A DNA stretch of 64,000 nucleotides from JBBIQV01 sp964555285 (GCA_964555285.1 CAZKRM010000019.1:1-64000); one strand, 5' to 3'. Counted from the stretch's first letter, positions 1-8,340 are shown. Program-made: numbers and translations. Notes: a model not told the origin generated them from the letters alone.

Positions 1-326
1 GCTATTACATCCCGCCGCGGCACAGCCCGAGAGGGTATGCGCGGCAGATGTTCGGGCCGGGCGTGGACAACGCCATCGAGAAGTATCTCGTGCCGAGCCG
101 GGAACTGTTGGCCGTCCTCCAGCTCTGGAGAGCCAGCCAGCAGATCATCTTCCGGTACGACGTCATTCCGGGCCCGAAAGTGTTCGAAACCCAGATCCAC
201 GGGAAGCGGTTCGAGATGTACAACGATACCGTGTTGGGCTTCAACAAGTCGGGCAAGGAAGTGGCGCGGATCCAGGTCGAAGAGCCGATTTACATTCGGC
301 CGGCCGAGCGTGTGAACTGGCTGTAG
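1..326 (+). CDS. nxrB: Nitrite oxidoreductase beta subunit, C-terminal part
   Basis: The reading frame is open from the window edge (first full codon at 3) and stops at 324-326, giving about 107 residues. The stretch YYIPPRHSPRGYARQMFGPG followed by DNAIEKYLVPSRELLAVLQ and the end RPAERVNWL matches the C-terminus of Nitrospira NxrB, the electron-transferring iron-sulfur subunit of nitrite oxidoreductase, which passes electrons from nitrite oxidation at NxrA to the respiratory chain. The cysteine clusters of the family lie upstream of the window, so none is visible here. A strong hairpin terminator follows 25 bases after the stop, so this is the last gene of its transcript. The assignment is by recognition of the sequence and is confident; no search was run. 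Confidence 0.9.
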   Translation, partial: YYIPPRHSPRGYARQMFGPGVDNAIEKYLVPSRELLAVLQLWRASQQIIFRYDVIPGPKVFETQIHGKRFEMYNDTVLGFNKSGKEVARIQVEEPIYIRPAERVNWL

Positions 327-351
327 TCATTCACCGCGAGGATCGCTTCGC

Positions 352-393
352 AGAGGGGCAGGATTCCGCAAGGGGTCCTGCCCCTTCTGTTTT
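352..393 (+). terminator. Rho-independent terminator after nxrB
   Basis: The arms AGGGGCAGGA (354-363) and TCCTGCCCCT (376-385) are a perfect 10-bp inverted repeat with a 12-base loop, followed by a T-rich tail ending at 393. It lies 25 bases after the nxrB stop codon and is well placed to end that transcript. Confidence 0.8.
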
Positions 394-486
394 CACCGCC
401 CCTGTATAAGACTTGACGATGCGAGGGGGCTTCAGTAGAGTGGGGATCGTGACGATGCGTTCGATTTCTGTTTGGAGGGAGTCAGC

Positions 487-816
487 GTGACGCCCCCGCC
501 TCATGGCACAGTCCCGTTTGCCGCGCAAGCGGTCCCGTTCGATGAGTTCCTCGCCATCGGCAAGATTCCCGCAGGACTGATCATCAGCGAGTACATCGCA
601 CAACAGTTTGTCGAACGACTCGTCCACTATGTCCTGAGTGTTCCATCCGGCAGCTACACCATGGCTCAGCTTGGAAAGTTGTTGGAGCAACTGGACCCTC
701 GCGACCAGGTCTTTTTCTTTAAACGTCTCAAAGAAAATAGTCCCGACAGTTTGAAGGACTTTGCCCCCCTGTACTATGGCTTCATGAACGAGTTTCATTC
801 CCTCCTGTTCACCTAG
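487..816 (+). CDS. Hypothetical protein, 109 aa
   Basis: I do not recognise this protein. The start is taken as GTG at 487 because GGAGGGA lies at 474-480, 6 bases upstream; a TTG at 472 in the same frame would sit on top of that ribosome site. The product is soluble, without signal peptide or membrane segment, and has a Pro-rich N-terminus followed by a mostly helical body with aromatic-rich parts (DQVFFFKRL, FAPLYYGFMNEF). It follows the nxrB terminator and precedes a separate promoter at 833-860, so it appears to be a single-gene unit. No function is proposed. Confidence 0.6.
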   Translation: MTPPPHGTVPFAAQAVPFDEFLAIGKIPAGLIISEYIAQQFVERLVHYVLSVPSGSYTMAQLGKLLEQLDPRDQVFFFKRLKENSPDSLKDFAPLYYGFMNEFHSLLFT

Positions 817-832
817 CCACCGAAAAAATCCC

Positions 833-860
833 TTGTCGCGCTCCCGATCTCATGTATAAT
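833..860 (+). promoter_or_regulatory. Sigma-70-like promoter
   Basis: TTGTCG at 833-838 and a perfect TATAAT at 855-860 are separated by 16 bases, and an SD-like AAGGAGC follows just ahead of the ATG at 893. This would give a short leader for the 124-residue gene downstream. It is a prediction from consensus only. Confidence 0.55.
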
Positions 861-892
861 TCATATAACCAATTTTTGAGACAAGGAGCATT

Positions 893-1267
893 ATGAATCC
901 GACCTTGCAACGCGCCGTGACGAGCTTTTATAACCTCGTGTATGAAGCCCAAACGTTCGCCACAGCTATGTCGAGAATCGATACGGGGGAACAGGAACAT
1001 TACACAGGGAGAATTGAGGGATTGAATTGGGTGCTCGATCGATGCCAGGAGCTCGAGGACATGGATGCCAACCTCACCCCCTCCACGCTGCAACGTGTCC
1101 TTACGGATGTGAAATCCGACTTGGACCACGAATTGTCGGTCCAACGCCGGGAAAAGGGGCGCCGCGCCGATGGCCGAGAAGAAGCCCTGATGTTTGTGGC
1201 CGACTATCTCTCCAGTCTCATCACCGCCACAGAAATCGAATCTGCCAAGACCTCCGTCCAAGGCTGA
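893..1267 (+). CDS. Hypothetical protein, 124 aa
   Basis: I do not recognise a named family. The ATG at 893 follows AAGGAGC and a good promoter at 833-860. The protein is acidic to neutral, soluble and largely helical (for example GLNWVLDRCQELEDMDANLT and ALMFVADYLSSLITATEIES), with a short basic patch RREKGRRADGREE around residues 87-99. There is no signal peptide. It lies between the nxrB terminator and a small membrane protein gene and may be expressed on its own. Ribosome site and promoter support it as a real gene; function unknown. Confidence 0.6.
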   Translation: MNPTLQRAVTSFYNLVYEAQTFATAMSRIDTGEQEHYTGRIEGLNWVLDRCQELEDMDANLTPSTLQRVLTDVKSDLDHELSVQRREKGRRADGREEALMFVADYLSSLITATEIESAKTSVQG

Positions 1268-1462
1268 CGGAGTGTCTGGCAGTTCACGGGAACGTCGTGA
1301 CATCACCGTCTCCCGACAACCACTCATCGACGCACTCTCTGAGTCCCTGCGAGCGGGCCGATGGTGTTGCTGTCGTGGCCTGCCCTTCCAATCATGCTGC
1401 CGCAGGTTCTGCGGGCACTCAAGTCCCGGCAGGGTTAGTCGGCTCAATCGTGCGGAGGTCCC

Positions 1463-1687
1463 GTGGCGCGTGAATGGATCGTCTTTGCCATCTGCCTTGG
1501 TCTGGGTGGTCACATTGCCCTGGGAGTCGTGCTCCATGCTCCAGACCTCTGGCCCTGGAAGTATGCCGCTCTCTATGGATTGCTGACGGGGTTCGCCCTG
1601 TACGTGGTGGCTCAGGTGAGTCGCTCACTGTGGTGGTTCCTCCGAGGCCGCCACCAGAAGGCCGCCCATTCCAGAACACTGCTGTAA
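1463..1687 (+). CDS. Small membrane protein, 74 aa
   Basis: The start is GTG at 1463, preceded by a GGAGG ribosome site. Two hydrophobic segments are visible, about residues 5-24 (IVFAICLGLGGHIALGVVL) and 33-51 (KYAALYGLLTGFALYVVAQ), followed by a basic, probably cytoplasmic tail (RGRHQKAAH). This is a two-pass inner-membrane protein of unknown function. The 195 bases before it carry no recognisable gene. I consider it a real gene because of the ribosome site and consistent membrane topology, but cannot name a family. Confidence 0.5.
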   Translation: MAREWIVFAICLGLGGHIALGVVLHAPDLWPWKYAALYGLLTGFALYVVAQVSRSLWWFLRGRHQKAAHSRTLL

Positions 1688-1765
1688 CCGTGATGATGGT
1701 GCAGAGAGGACGGATCGTCCTCATGAGATGTGACCATGATCGGGTTCGCTGAGTAGGATTTCACG

Positions 1766-2059
1766 ATGTCGAACGTCCCGAGAACGCCGAAGACATCCCG
1801 GTGGCCGCCGGGCGTCGGGACACGTGCCGCGTCGCGCACGACTCCGCCGGGAGCAGAACCCTCGCCGGATCAATACGGCTCATTCCAAGCCTCGCTACTC
1901 TACTGCCCAACCTGCCGACAAGCCACTCCCACGCGAGAGCGGCTTCTCCTCGTGCTGCCGACCGGCAACTTGTACGAATACCGCTGCGCACAATGCGGAA
2001 CGTCGACAGGATCGAAGACGGAGAACCAGCGGGAAGACATCCGGCTGTTCAAACCCTAA
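1766..2059 (+). CDS. Zinc-ribbon-like protein, 97 aa
   Basis: The C-terminal half contains two CxxC knuckles, CPTC near residue 47 and CAQC near residue 74, separated by about 24 residues, which is the pattern of a zinc ribbon. The first 40 residues are Pro/Arg/Thr-rich and probably disordered. Such small zinc-ribbon proteins are common and mostly uncharacterised; DNA, RNA or protein binding are all possible. ATG at 1766 is the first start in frame. It ends 203 bases before the convergently transcribed Trm112-like gene. Function is not assigned. Confidence 0.5.
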   Translation: MSNVPRTPKTSRWPPGVGTRAASRTTPPGAEPSPDQYGSFQASLLYCPTCRQATPTRERLLLVLPTGNLYEYRCAQCGTSTGSKTENQREDIRLFKP

Positions 2060-2262
2060 CTCCCGGTCGGGCCTTCGGAACTCCCTGCGCGAGACGGTGT
2101 CTTCTTCGACAGTGTGGCGCCGCACGGATGCAGTGTGCGGCCATGCTCCACCCCGCAGTAGCCGGCGGGTCGGCACACTCCGTCAGATCGACAGAGGCGG
2201 GCCCTCACAGTGGATGCTGTTCGTCGCTCACCCGCAAAGGAAGGAGGATACGTCAAACAAGG

Positions 2263-2553
2263 CTAGGAGAGCTGTTCGAGCGGAATACCTTCTTCTATCA
2301 ACATGACAGGGATATCTTCGCGGATCGGATAGAGGATCTTTCGATCAGCCCGGATCAGCCCGCCATCGAGCTTCTCCGTCACCGTCTTCTTGGCCTTATT
2401 CTGGAGCGTACCCTGAGTCACGGCTGCATTCAGTTTTCCAATCAGCGTCGCATCAGCAAGGTTGACGTCCTGCTTCGTCTCAGGGCAACAGAGAATCGCC
2501 AGCAAATCTGGAGCGATCGTCACCTTTCTCGTGGATCCCGATGTCTCTTCCAT
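2263..2553 (-). CDS. Trm112-like / UPF0434 family protein, 96 aa
   Basis: The N-terminal LLAILCCPETKQDV and the C-terminal ADRKILYPIREDIPVMLIEE are typical of the UPF0434/Trm112-like family, small proteins that in eukaryotes and archaea act as activating partners of methyltransferases; in bacteria the role is unsettled. Only two adjacent cysteines are present at the N-terminal knuckle, so classical zinc binding is doubtful. The usual family length is about 60 residues; this copy carries an insertion of roughly 35 residues (about 35-65, containing QNKAKKTVTEKL) between the knuckle and the conserved C-terminal strand. The gene is transcribed opposite to its neighbours. Confidence 0.7.
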   Translation of the reverse strand: MEETSGSTRKVTIAPDLLAILCCPETKQDVNLADATLIGKLNAAVTQGTLQNKAKKTVTEKLDGGLIRADRKILYPIREDIPVMLIEEGIPLEQLS

Positions 2554-2707
2554 AGAGGGGCCTCCCTGACTAGGAGAGCCATGACTCCCCTGCGTTGAAA
2601 GATAGCCCCAAACACGACTTCAGATCAAGGGGGCCCGGCGCACATGACCATTTGCATGCCGCCCACCATTATCTGATACACTGACGACCTCATCCGCCAT
2701 AAGAGCC

Positions 2708-3337
2708 ATGCTCTCGTTACGTAAAATGTGGCAATACTGGTTCACCGGCCTCCTGCTGCTCGTGCCGGCGTGGGTCACCTTCCTTGTCCTCTCCATGTTG
2801 TTTCGGACACTCGACGAACTCCTTGCCGATATCATCGGCGCTCGCGTCCAATCAGAGTTCCCTGGACTCGGCATCCTGGTCTTAGCCTGCTCGATTCTGC
2901 TCACCGGAATAGTCGCCAACCACATGATAGGCCGGCATGTGGTCCGATGGGCCGAGAACTGGTTCGAACGCATCCCGATCGTCCGTACCGTGTTCCTCAC
3001 CCTGAAGGGGATGACCGACCTCTTCAATTTTCGTTCGCGCTTTGGCCGAAGCACGGTGGTGGCATTTCCGTTTCCTCGGGATGGACTGTGGGCACTGGGA
3101 TTCGTGATGGGGTCAGCGCCGGTTCCGCTGCAAGTGGTGCCCATCACAGAGCTCATCATGGTCTTCGTGCCGACCGCCATTCACCCGTTTACAGGGTATC
3201 TCGCCTTCGTGCCGAAAGGACAGGTTCACCCGATCAACTTGCCCGCCGAAGAAGCGATGAAGATGGAATTCTCGGCCGGGCTCTATCGCCCGGTTCGGGG
3301 CTGGCTGGCACGCCCGAAGGGAGACGCGCCACCATGA
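2708..3337 (+). CDS. DUF502 family membrane protein, 209 aa
   Basis: The sequence matches the DUF502 family: a first membrane helix at about residues 9-33 (YWFTGLLLLVPAWVTFLVLS), a second near 53-72 (LGILVLACSILLTGIVANHM), the conserved IPIVRTVFLTLKGM segment, and the family signature ending in VFVPTAIHPFTGYLAFVPK. Members are inner-membrane proteins of unknown biochemical role. The ATG at 2708 agrees with the family N-terminus. Its stop overlaps the start of the following GNAT gene (ATGA), so the two are translationally coupled. Confidence 0.8.
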   Translation: MLSLRKMWQYWFTGLLLLVPAWVTFLVLSMLFRTLDELLADIIGARVQSEFPGLGILVLACSILLTGIVANHMIGRHVVRWAENWFERIPIVRTVFLTLKGMTDLFNFRSRFGRSTVVAFPFPRDGLWALGFVMGSAPVPLQVVPITELIMVFVPTAIHPFTGYLAFVPKGQVHPINLPAEEAMKMEFSAGLYRPVRGWLARPKGDAPP

Positions 3338-3858
3338 CGACGACGTCGCTGGAACACCTGACGGTCAGGCTCGCGCGGCGGGACGACCTGGACCGCCTCA
3401 CCGAATTCAGCGCCGCGATGGCGCAGGAAACGGAGGGCCGGGTCCTCGACCGCGCGCGACTGCAACGGGGCACGCTCGCGGTGATCGAGCAACCGGATCG
3501 CGGCTTTTTCATGGTCGCCGAGATTCCTCACGGATCCAAGGACCTCATCGTGGGACAACTGCTGATCACCTACGAGTGGAGCGACTGGCGGAACGCCCAG
3601 TTCTGGTGGATCCAAAGCGTCTATGTCGATCCGGCCTGGCGGAGGAAAGGCGTGTATCACCGCATGCATCGTGCAGTAGTCGAGCAGGCACGGCAACGCC
3701 ATGACGTGTGTGGCGTGAGGCTCTACGTCGAAACGCAGAACGCAGTGGCTCAAGCTGTCTACCAGCGGGTGGGGTTGAAGCCGGCAGGATACCGGATATT
3801 CGAAGAGGATTTCGTCCTGTCCAAACCAGGGCCCGAGTCTTCGGGATCGGGACAGTGA
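3334..3858 (+). CDS. GNAT family N-acetyltransferase, 174 aa
   Basis: This is a GNAT acyltransferase, which moves an acetyl group from acetyl-CoA to an amine. The acetyl-CoA binding strand-loop-helix is seen as VYVDPAWRRKGVYHRM at residues 96-111, matching the (R/Q)xxGx(G/A) pyrophosphate loop, and the late motif LYVETQNAVAQAVYQRVGL follows near residue 130-150. The ATG at 3334 overlaps the DUF502 stop codon; the same frame is open upstream but the upstream part is only the shadow of DUF502. The substrate cannot be told from sequence; protein N-termini, small amines or antibiotics are all possible. Confidence 0.8.
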   Translation: MTTTSLEHLTVRLARRDDLDRLTEFSAAMAQETEGRVLDRARLQRGTLAVIEQPDRGFFMVAEIPHGSKDLIVGQLLITYEWSDWRNAQFWWIQSVYVDPAWRRKGVYHRMHRAVVEQARQRHDVCGVRLYVETQNAVAQAVYQRVGLKPAGYRIFEEDFVLSKPGPESSGSGQ

Positions 3859-3904
3859 ATTGTTCGCAGCGGGGCGATAGTTCCCTGCACACAAGAAGGT
3901 GCGC

Positions 3905-4285
3905 ATGAACAGTCTGGCCGTTCTTGCCTTGCTTCTCCTCATTCATGTTGCCGGCTGCGCCTTTAACAGAGGATCGGTCGGCGATCAGTTGCGCGACGAA
4001 GATGTGAGTGCGATTAAGAAGGGAGTGACCGCACAAACCGATGTCATCTCGCGTCTCGGAGCGCCCGACCGGATCATCGAGGCCAATGGCCACACGATCT
4101 TTCAGTACTACCGATACGATATGAAAGCGGGCAGCCTTCTCTTGATCTTGCTGAACTTTTCTCGCGTCAATATTCGAAGCGACGACCTCTATGTCTTCCT
4201 CAACCGGGATGGGCTGGTGGGCGACGTCGTCTTCGGGAGGCGGACCGACCGGCTCGAATTTCAGTTCTGGCCATTCGGGGAGTAA
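3905..4285 (+). CDS. Lipoprotein with SmpA/BamE-like repeat, 126 aa
   Basis: The ATG at 3905 is preferred over GTG at 3899 because AGAAGG lies at 3894-3899, 5 bases upstream. The N-terminus is a lipoprotein signal (LLLLIHVAGC, with Cys about residue 17). The body has the SmpA/BamE-type pattern of a short helix followed by ITxxG..T...V...LG.P (KKGVTAQTDVISRLGAPDRI), then strands ending in FQFWPFGE. It is followed after 4 bases by a paralogous gene, so the two form a tandem pair. Likely an outer- or inner-membrane-anchored periplasmic protein; role unknown. Confidence 0.65.
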   Translation: MNSLAVLALLLLIHVAGCAFNRGSVGDQLRDEDVSAIKKGVTAQTDVISRLGAPDRIIEANGHTIFQYYRYDMKAGSLLLILLNFSRVNIRSDDLYVFLNRDGLVGDVVFGRRTDRLEFQFWPFGE

Positions 4286-4289
4286 CGGA

Positions 4290-4706
4290 ATGGGCACTAA
4301 GCTCTTGCGGTGGGCAGGACTGCTGCCCATGGTCGTTGCACTGCTCGGTTGCAGCGCTGCCAGAATATCGGTGAACGATACGCTCACGCCCGACGATGTG
4401 GCCTTTATTGTCCATGGCACAACCACGTTGGCCGAAGTCGTGGCCAAGCTCGGCCCTCCTAACGCGCTCGCCGCATCCGATTCCGGTGCGGTGGGAACCT
4501 ATCACTTTCTCGACTTGAAATACTCGCGGGTCAATTTTGGCTGGCTCGCCAAGCCTTGGTCTCCCGTATCACCTGACCTCGTGCTCTCAGGGACCGGTAT
4601 CGGCACCGAGGCATTCGAGATCGTCTTGGACTCCAGGTGGGTGGTCAGCCATCACTCCTTTACCCGTCATTCAGAGGGCACCAGTTTCAAGTTCTGGCCG
4701 TTTTGA
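4290..4706 (+). CDS. Lipoprotein, paralogue of the preceding gene, 138 aa
   Basis: The ATG at 4290 lies 4 bases after the preceding stop. A signal sequence with lipobox VALLGCS places the lipidated cysteine near residue 20. The mature part repeats the upstream protein's plan: DDVAFIVHGTTTLAEVVAKL then LGPPNAL, a YHFLDLKYSRVNF strand and an identical-style end (FKFWPF against FQFWPF). The middle is longer and contains a Gly-rich stretch absent in the neighbour. I infer a local duplication followed by divergence. Function unknown; BamE-like fold is an inference from the helix-strand pattern only. Confidence 0.6.
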   Translation: MGTKLLRWAGLLPMVVALLGCSAARISVNDTLTPDDVAFIVHGTTTLAEVVAKLGPPNALAASDSGAVGTYHFLDLKYSRVNFGWLAKPWSPVSPDLVLSGTGIGTEAFEIVLDSRWVVSHHSFTRHSEGTSFKFWPF

Positions 4707-4732
4707 CCCCACGGCCCTCCAGACCCCACAAA

Positions 4733-4761
4733 TTGCTGCGCCTTTCCCATCCCGTTATAAT
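4733..4761 (+). promoter_or_regulatory. Strong sigma-70-like promoter before LOG gene
   Basis: TTGCTG at 4733-4738 and a perfect TATAAT at 4756-4761 are 17 bases apart, the optimal spacing. Transcription would begin at about 4768, only a few bases before the ATG at 4771. Confidence 0.6.
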
Positions 4762-4770
4762 AGCCTCTCC

Positions 4771-5628
4771 ATGAGCTGCGCCTCTCCAGACAAAGACGAT
4801 CCCACAGACCCACTCCTGCATTCCCTTTCCTATCTCCCCGCAGACTGTGACATGGCATTCCTGCAACGCGAAGAACTACGACCGCTCCGCCTGCAGCTCG
4901 AACTGCTCAAGCCCGAATTGATCCAGCAAGAGGAGGGCGTTCATTCGACTGTTGTCGTCTTCGGGAGCGCGCGGTTGATGGAGCCCTCACGAGCACAAGA
5001 CCTGCTCGCGCAGGCCGAATCAGACCTCGCGAGCAGGCCGAGCGACCCTGAGCGGAAACGCGCGGTGATGACGGCACGGAAGCACGTCGCGCTCGCCCGC
5101 TATTACGACGACGCACGCGAGTTCGGCCGTCTGGCGTCATCGACCTGTCAGGTCAACGGCCAATGCGACTTCGTGGTCGTCACAGGGGGAGGCCCGGGGA
5201 TCATGGAGGCGGCAAACCGAGGGGCCGCCGACGTCGGTGCCAAATCGATCGGGTTGAACATTACGCTGCCGCATGAACAGCGCCCCAACCCCTACGTGAC
5301 GCCGTCGCTCTGTTTTCAGTTTCGCTATTTCGCGCTTCGAAAGATGCATTTTCTTCTACGGGCCAAAGCGCTCGTGGCCTTTCCAGGTGGATTCGGCACT
5401 CTCGATGAACTGTTTGAAACGCTCACCCTGCTTCAGGGCGGCAAAGTGACCGGCGTGACCGTCGTGCTGGTCGGCCGCGCCTTCTGGGACCGGCTGATCG
5501 ACTGGTCGATGCTCGTCGAGGAGGGCTTGATCGGCCCCGAGGACCTTCGGCTTTTCCACTATGCAGAAACGGCCCAGGAGGCGTGGGACCTGATTGCACG
5601 CAATCACGGAGTCACCGGGCCGCCATGA
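4771..5628 (+). CDS. LOG family (TIGR00730-type) protein, 285 aa
   Basis: LOG proteins hydrolyse nucleoside 5'-monophosphates at the N-glycosidic bond (cytokinin riboside phosphoribohydrolase or related activity). The signatures GGGPGIMEA (residues 139-147) and PGGFGTLDE (205-213) are both intact, with the active-site Arg of ALRKMH just before. The N-terminal 120 residues are longer than in minimal LOG proteins and contain a helical region, as in the larger class. If the promoter at 4733-4761 is used, this ATG is almost leaderless; an ATG at 4852 would give 258 residues and a normal leader. The stop overlaps the next gene's ATG. Confidence 0.85.
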   Translation: MSCASPDKDDPTDPLLHSLSYLPADCDMAFLQREELRPLRLQLELLKPELIQQEEGVHSTVVVFGSARLMEPSRAQDLLAQAESDLASRPSDPERKRAVMTARKHVALARYYDDAREFGRLASSTCQVNGQCDFVVVTGGGPGIMEAANRGAADVGAKSIGLNITLPHEQRPNPYVTPSLCFQFRYFALRKMHFLLRAKALVAFPGGFGTLDELFETLTLLQGGKVTGVTVVLVGRAFWDRLIDWSMLVEEGLIGPEDLRLFHYAETAQEAWDLIARNHGVTGPP

Positions 5629-7022
5629 ACATTTCCTTCCACGGCGCGGCGAGATCGGTCACGGGAAGCCGCCATTTGATTGAGACTCCCGGCTGCCGTG
5701 CCTTGCTCGACTGCGGCATGTTCCAGGGCCGGCGCCAAGAGGCCGACCGGCAAAACCGTGATCTTGGCTTTGATCCTCAATCGGTGGGAGCGGTCTTGCT
5801 CTCACATGCGCATATCGATCACTCCGGTGCCCTTCCCGTTCTGAGCAAGCATGGGTATTCAGGAAAGGTCTATGTGACCACGGCCACCGCTGATCTCACC
5901 AGAATGATGCTGGAGGACGCCGCCCATATTCAGGAGAGCGACTGCGCCTACGTGAATAAGAAGGAACGGCGCCGCGGAAAGGCCTGTGTCCGCCCCTTCT
6001 ACGACTCGGACGACGTCCGCGCCATTGCGCGCCGATTCGTCGGAGTGCACTACGCCGACACGGTCAAGATCGCCCCTCGCGTCAGGGCGTCGTTCCACGA
6101 TGCCGGCCACATCCTCGGCTCGGCCGCCATTCGCCTGAGATACACGGCGCGCGGCAATTCAACGACCGTGCTCTTCTCCGGCGATCTCGGGCGGAAACAG
6201 ATGCCGATCCTGCAGGACCCCGCTGCGCCTCCGGCGTGCGATGTGCTGATCATCGAATCGACCTACGGTGACCGTCTCCATGAGGAAGTCGGCGAGGTCC
6301 TCAAGACCAAGGTGGCAGAGTTGTTTGCGCATGCCAAGGCGCACCGCAGCAAGATCATCGTCCCGGCCTTCGCAGTCGGCCGGACACAGGAACTCGTGAT
6401 GCGGATCAAGGAACTCGTGGCCGAGGGGCGAATCGACCCGCTGCCCATCTTCATCGATTCACCATTGGCCTCCAAGGCCACGGAAATCTTTCGCCAGCAT
6501 CCGGAGTGTTACGACGAAGAGACCTATCGCACCTTCGCGTCTGAAGGCGATCCCTTTGCTGCCCGCTACATTCGCTACGTCTCGTCGCCCGAAGAAAGCA
6601 AACGCCTCAATACCATGAAGGGTCCCTGCGTCATCATCGCCTCCTCCGGCATGTGCGAAGGCGGACGGGTCCTCCATCACCTGAAACACGCGATCCAAGA
6701 CGAAGCCACTATCATCGCCATCGTAGGCTTTCAGGCCGAGCACACGTTGGGCCGCAAGTTGGTCGAGGGCTGGGATGTCGTCCCGCTTTTCGGCGTGCCG
6801 ACGCCCCGACGCGCGCACGTCGTCCGGTTCAACGGCTTGTCGGCGCACGCGGACCGCAACGACCTGCTCGCCTATGTCAGAGCCATCAATCCTCTGCCGG
6901 AGAAAGTCTTCGTCGTACACGGGGAGGAAAAACAAGCCTTGTCGTTAGCTGCCGCCATCCAGGCTGAACATACCGGCACCGAGGTGATTGTGCCGCAGCG
7001 AGACTCCACCCATGAACTCTAG
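5625..7022 (+). CDS. MBL-fold / beta-CASP RNA-processing nuclease, 465 aa
   Basis: The metallo-beta-lactamase motif HAHIDHSG stands at residues 61-68, with the further ligands in HDAGHILGS and FSGDLGR, followed by a beta-CASP domain (SPLASKATEIFR, IIASSGMCEGGRVLHHL) and the RMMBL-type tail VVRFNGLSAHADRNDLL. This is the YsgI/CPSF73-like class of bacterial zinc ribonucleases. All metal ligands look intact. The ATG at 5625 overlaps the LOG stop (ATGA), so the two are probably co-translated. The next gene starts 11 bases before this one's stop. Confidence 0.87.
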   Translation: MNISFHGAARSVTGSRHLIETPGCRALLDCGMFQGRRQEADRQNRDLGFDPQSVGAVLLSHAHIDHSGALPVLSKHGYSGKVYVTTATADLTRMMLEDAAHIQESDCAYVNKKERRRGKACVRPFYDSDDVRAIARRFVGVHYADTVKIAPRVRASFHDAGHILGSAAIRLRYTARGNSTTVLFSGDLGRKQMPILQDPAAPPACDVLIIESTYGDRLHEEVGEVLKTKVAELFAHAKAHRSKIIVPAFAVGRTQELVMRIKELVAEGRIDPLPIFIDSPLASKATEIFRQHPECYDEETYRTFASEGDPFAARYIRYVSSPEESKRLNTMKGPCVIIASSGMCEGGRVLHHLKHAIQDEATIIAIVGFQAEHTLGRKLVEGWDVVPLFGVPTPRRAHVVRFNGLSAHADRNDLLAYVRAINPLPEKVFVVHGEEKQALSLAAAIQAEHTGTEVIVPQRDSTHEL

Positions 7023-8253
7023 ACCGATACGCCGCTGCCGCGCCGACAGATTCTCACGGATACTGATCGTCCTCTCGCTGTTCCTCTGCCTCCCATCGGT
7101 GGGCTGGAGCGCGGACCACGCGACACCGAACATCGCTGAAGAGCCACGGCTCCGCGCGCGTGAGCTCGGCATTGTCGTCGGCTCCTATACCCCGGGACCG
7201 CTCAACGCGATCACGGATGTCGCCGGGGTCACCGTGGGCCACACCACGGTGATCAAAGGCGAGGGCGCGCTCAAGCCAGGCGAAGGACCGGTGAGAACCG
7301 GCGTGACGGTCGTGATCCCGCGGGATGACCTCTGGCACAAGAAAGTCCCCGCCGGCTCGTTCGTGCTGAACGGAACCGGTGAAATGACCGGCCTCGCGTG
7401 GGTCGCGGAGTCCGGGTTTCTCGAATATCCGATCGCCCTCACGAATACGTTGAACGTGCCCCGAGTGGCCAACGGGGTCATGAACTGGATGATCGAACGC
7501 TACCCGGAGATCGGCATTACCGACGATACCCTGACACCCGTGGTCGCCGAGTGCGACGATGGGCGGCTGAACGACATGCAAGGGCGGCATGTCTCCGAAG
7601 CGGATGTGGTGAAAGCGCTCAACGGTGCCTCCTCCGGGGTCGTGCAGGAAGGAACCGTCGGTGCCGGAACAGGGATGGTGTCCTATGGGTTCAAGGGTGG
7701 CATCGGGACTTCCTCACGGCGATTACCAGACATTGAAGGCGGTTATACGATCGGCGTGCTCGTCAATGCGAACCATGGGCGACGGCCTGAGCTTGTCGTG
7801 GGCGGAGCGCCGGTCGGTCGGCTCTATGAGGCTGTTCCTCCTGTCGCGCAGGCTCTTTCACCGGGACAAAGTGAAGGCTCGATCATCGTCATCATGGCCA
7901 CGGATGCCCCGCTGGACGGACGACAACTCTCACGGCTGGCCAAGCGCGCGGCCCTAGGCCTCGCTCGCACCGGGTCCACGGCCCGCCACGGCAGCGGCGA
8001 TTTTATGCTGGCGTTTTCGACCGCCAACACCATCCCGCACTATCCGAAAGAGCCGACGTTCACCATGACGCACCTGGCGGACACCCATTTGAATCCACTG
8101 ATTGCCGCAACCGTCGAGGCCACGGAAGAAGCCATTCTGAACGCGCTGACCATGGCCACAACTGTGGTCGGCCGTGACGGCCACCGCGTCGAGGCCATCT
8201 CGCTGGCGCGCCTCCGCACGCTCATCACCCCGCACGCGCGAACGGCACCATGA
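7012..8253 (+). CDS. P1/S58 family peptidase (DmpA-like), exported, 413 aa
   Basis: The S58 (DmpA) family comprises self-processing aminopeptidases of the N-terminal nucleophile kind. Family landmarks are LNAITDVAGVTVGHTTV near the N-terminus, GTVGAGTGMVSYGFKGGIGT in the middle, and EGSIIVIMATDAPL, where Ser290 after Gly289 is the expected autoprocessing nucleophile. A signal peptide is present (RILIVLSLFLCLPSVGWSA, cleavage near residue 33), so the enzyme acts in the periplasm or outside. The ATG at 7012 lies inside the end of the MBL nuclease gene (11-base overlap); this start exposes a proper signal peptide. Confidence 0.85.
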   Translation: MNSRPIRRCRADRFSRILIVLSLFLCLPSVGWSADHATPNIAEEPRLRARELGIVVGSYTPGPLNAITDVAGVTVGHTTVIKGEGALKPGEGPVRTGVTVVIPRDDLWHKKVPAGSFVLNGTGEMTGLAWVAESGFLEYPIALTNTLNVPRVANGVMNWMIERYPEIGITDDTLTPVVAECDDGRLNDMQGRHVSEADVVKALNGASSGVVQEGTVGAGTGMVSYGFKGGIGTSSRRLPDIEGGYTIGVLVNANHGRRPELVVGGAPVGRLYEAVPPVAQALSPGQSEGSIIVIMATDAPLDGRQLSRLAKRAALGLARTGSTARHGSGDFMLAFSTANTIPHYPKEPTFTMTHLADTHLNPLIAATVEATEEAILNALTMATTVVGRDGHRVEAISLARLRTLITPHARTAP

Positions 8254-8340
8254 GGCGAAGGACCAGGCCGCTGAGCGACTTGCATTTTCCGCCGCTGCCT
8301 CGCTATGCTGGCCCCGCGTGGTTCTGAACACTGAGGCGCG

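Noticed and set aside
1801..2598. A 265-codon plus-strand frame across the zinc-ribbon gene and Trm112 region
   Set aside because: It is out of frame with the CxxC protein and antisense to the Trm112-like gene; no ribosome site or domain supports it.
2728..3333. N-terminal extension of the GNAT protein by 200 residues
   Set aside because: This part is the shadow of DUF502; the GNAT domain starts at the ATG that overlaps the DUF502 stop.
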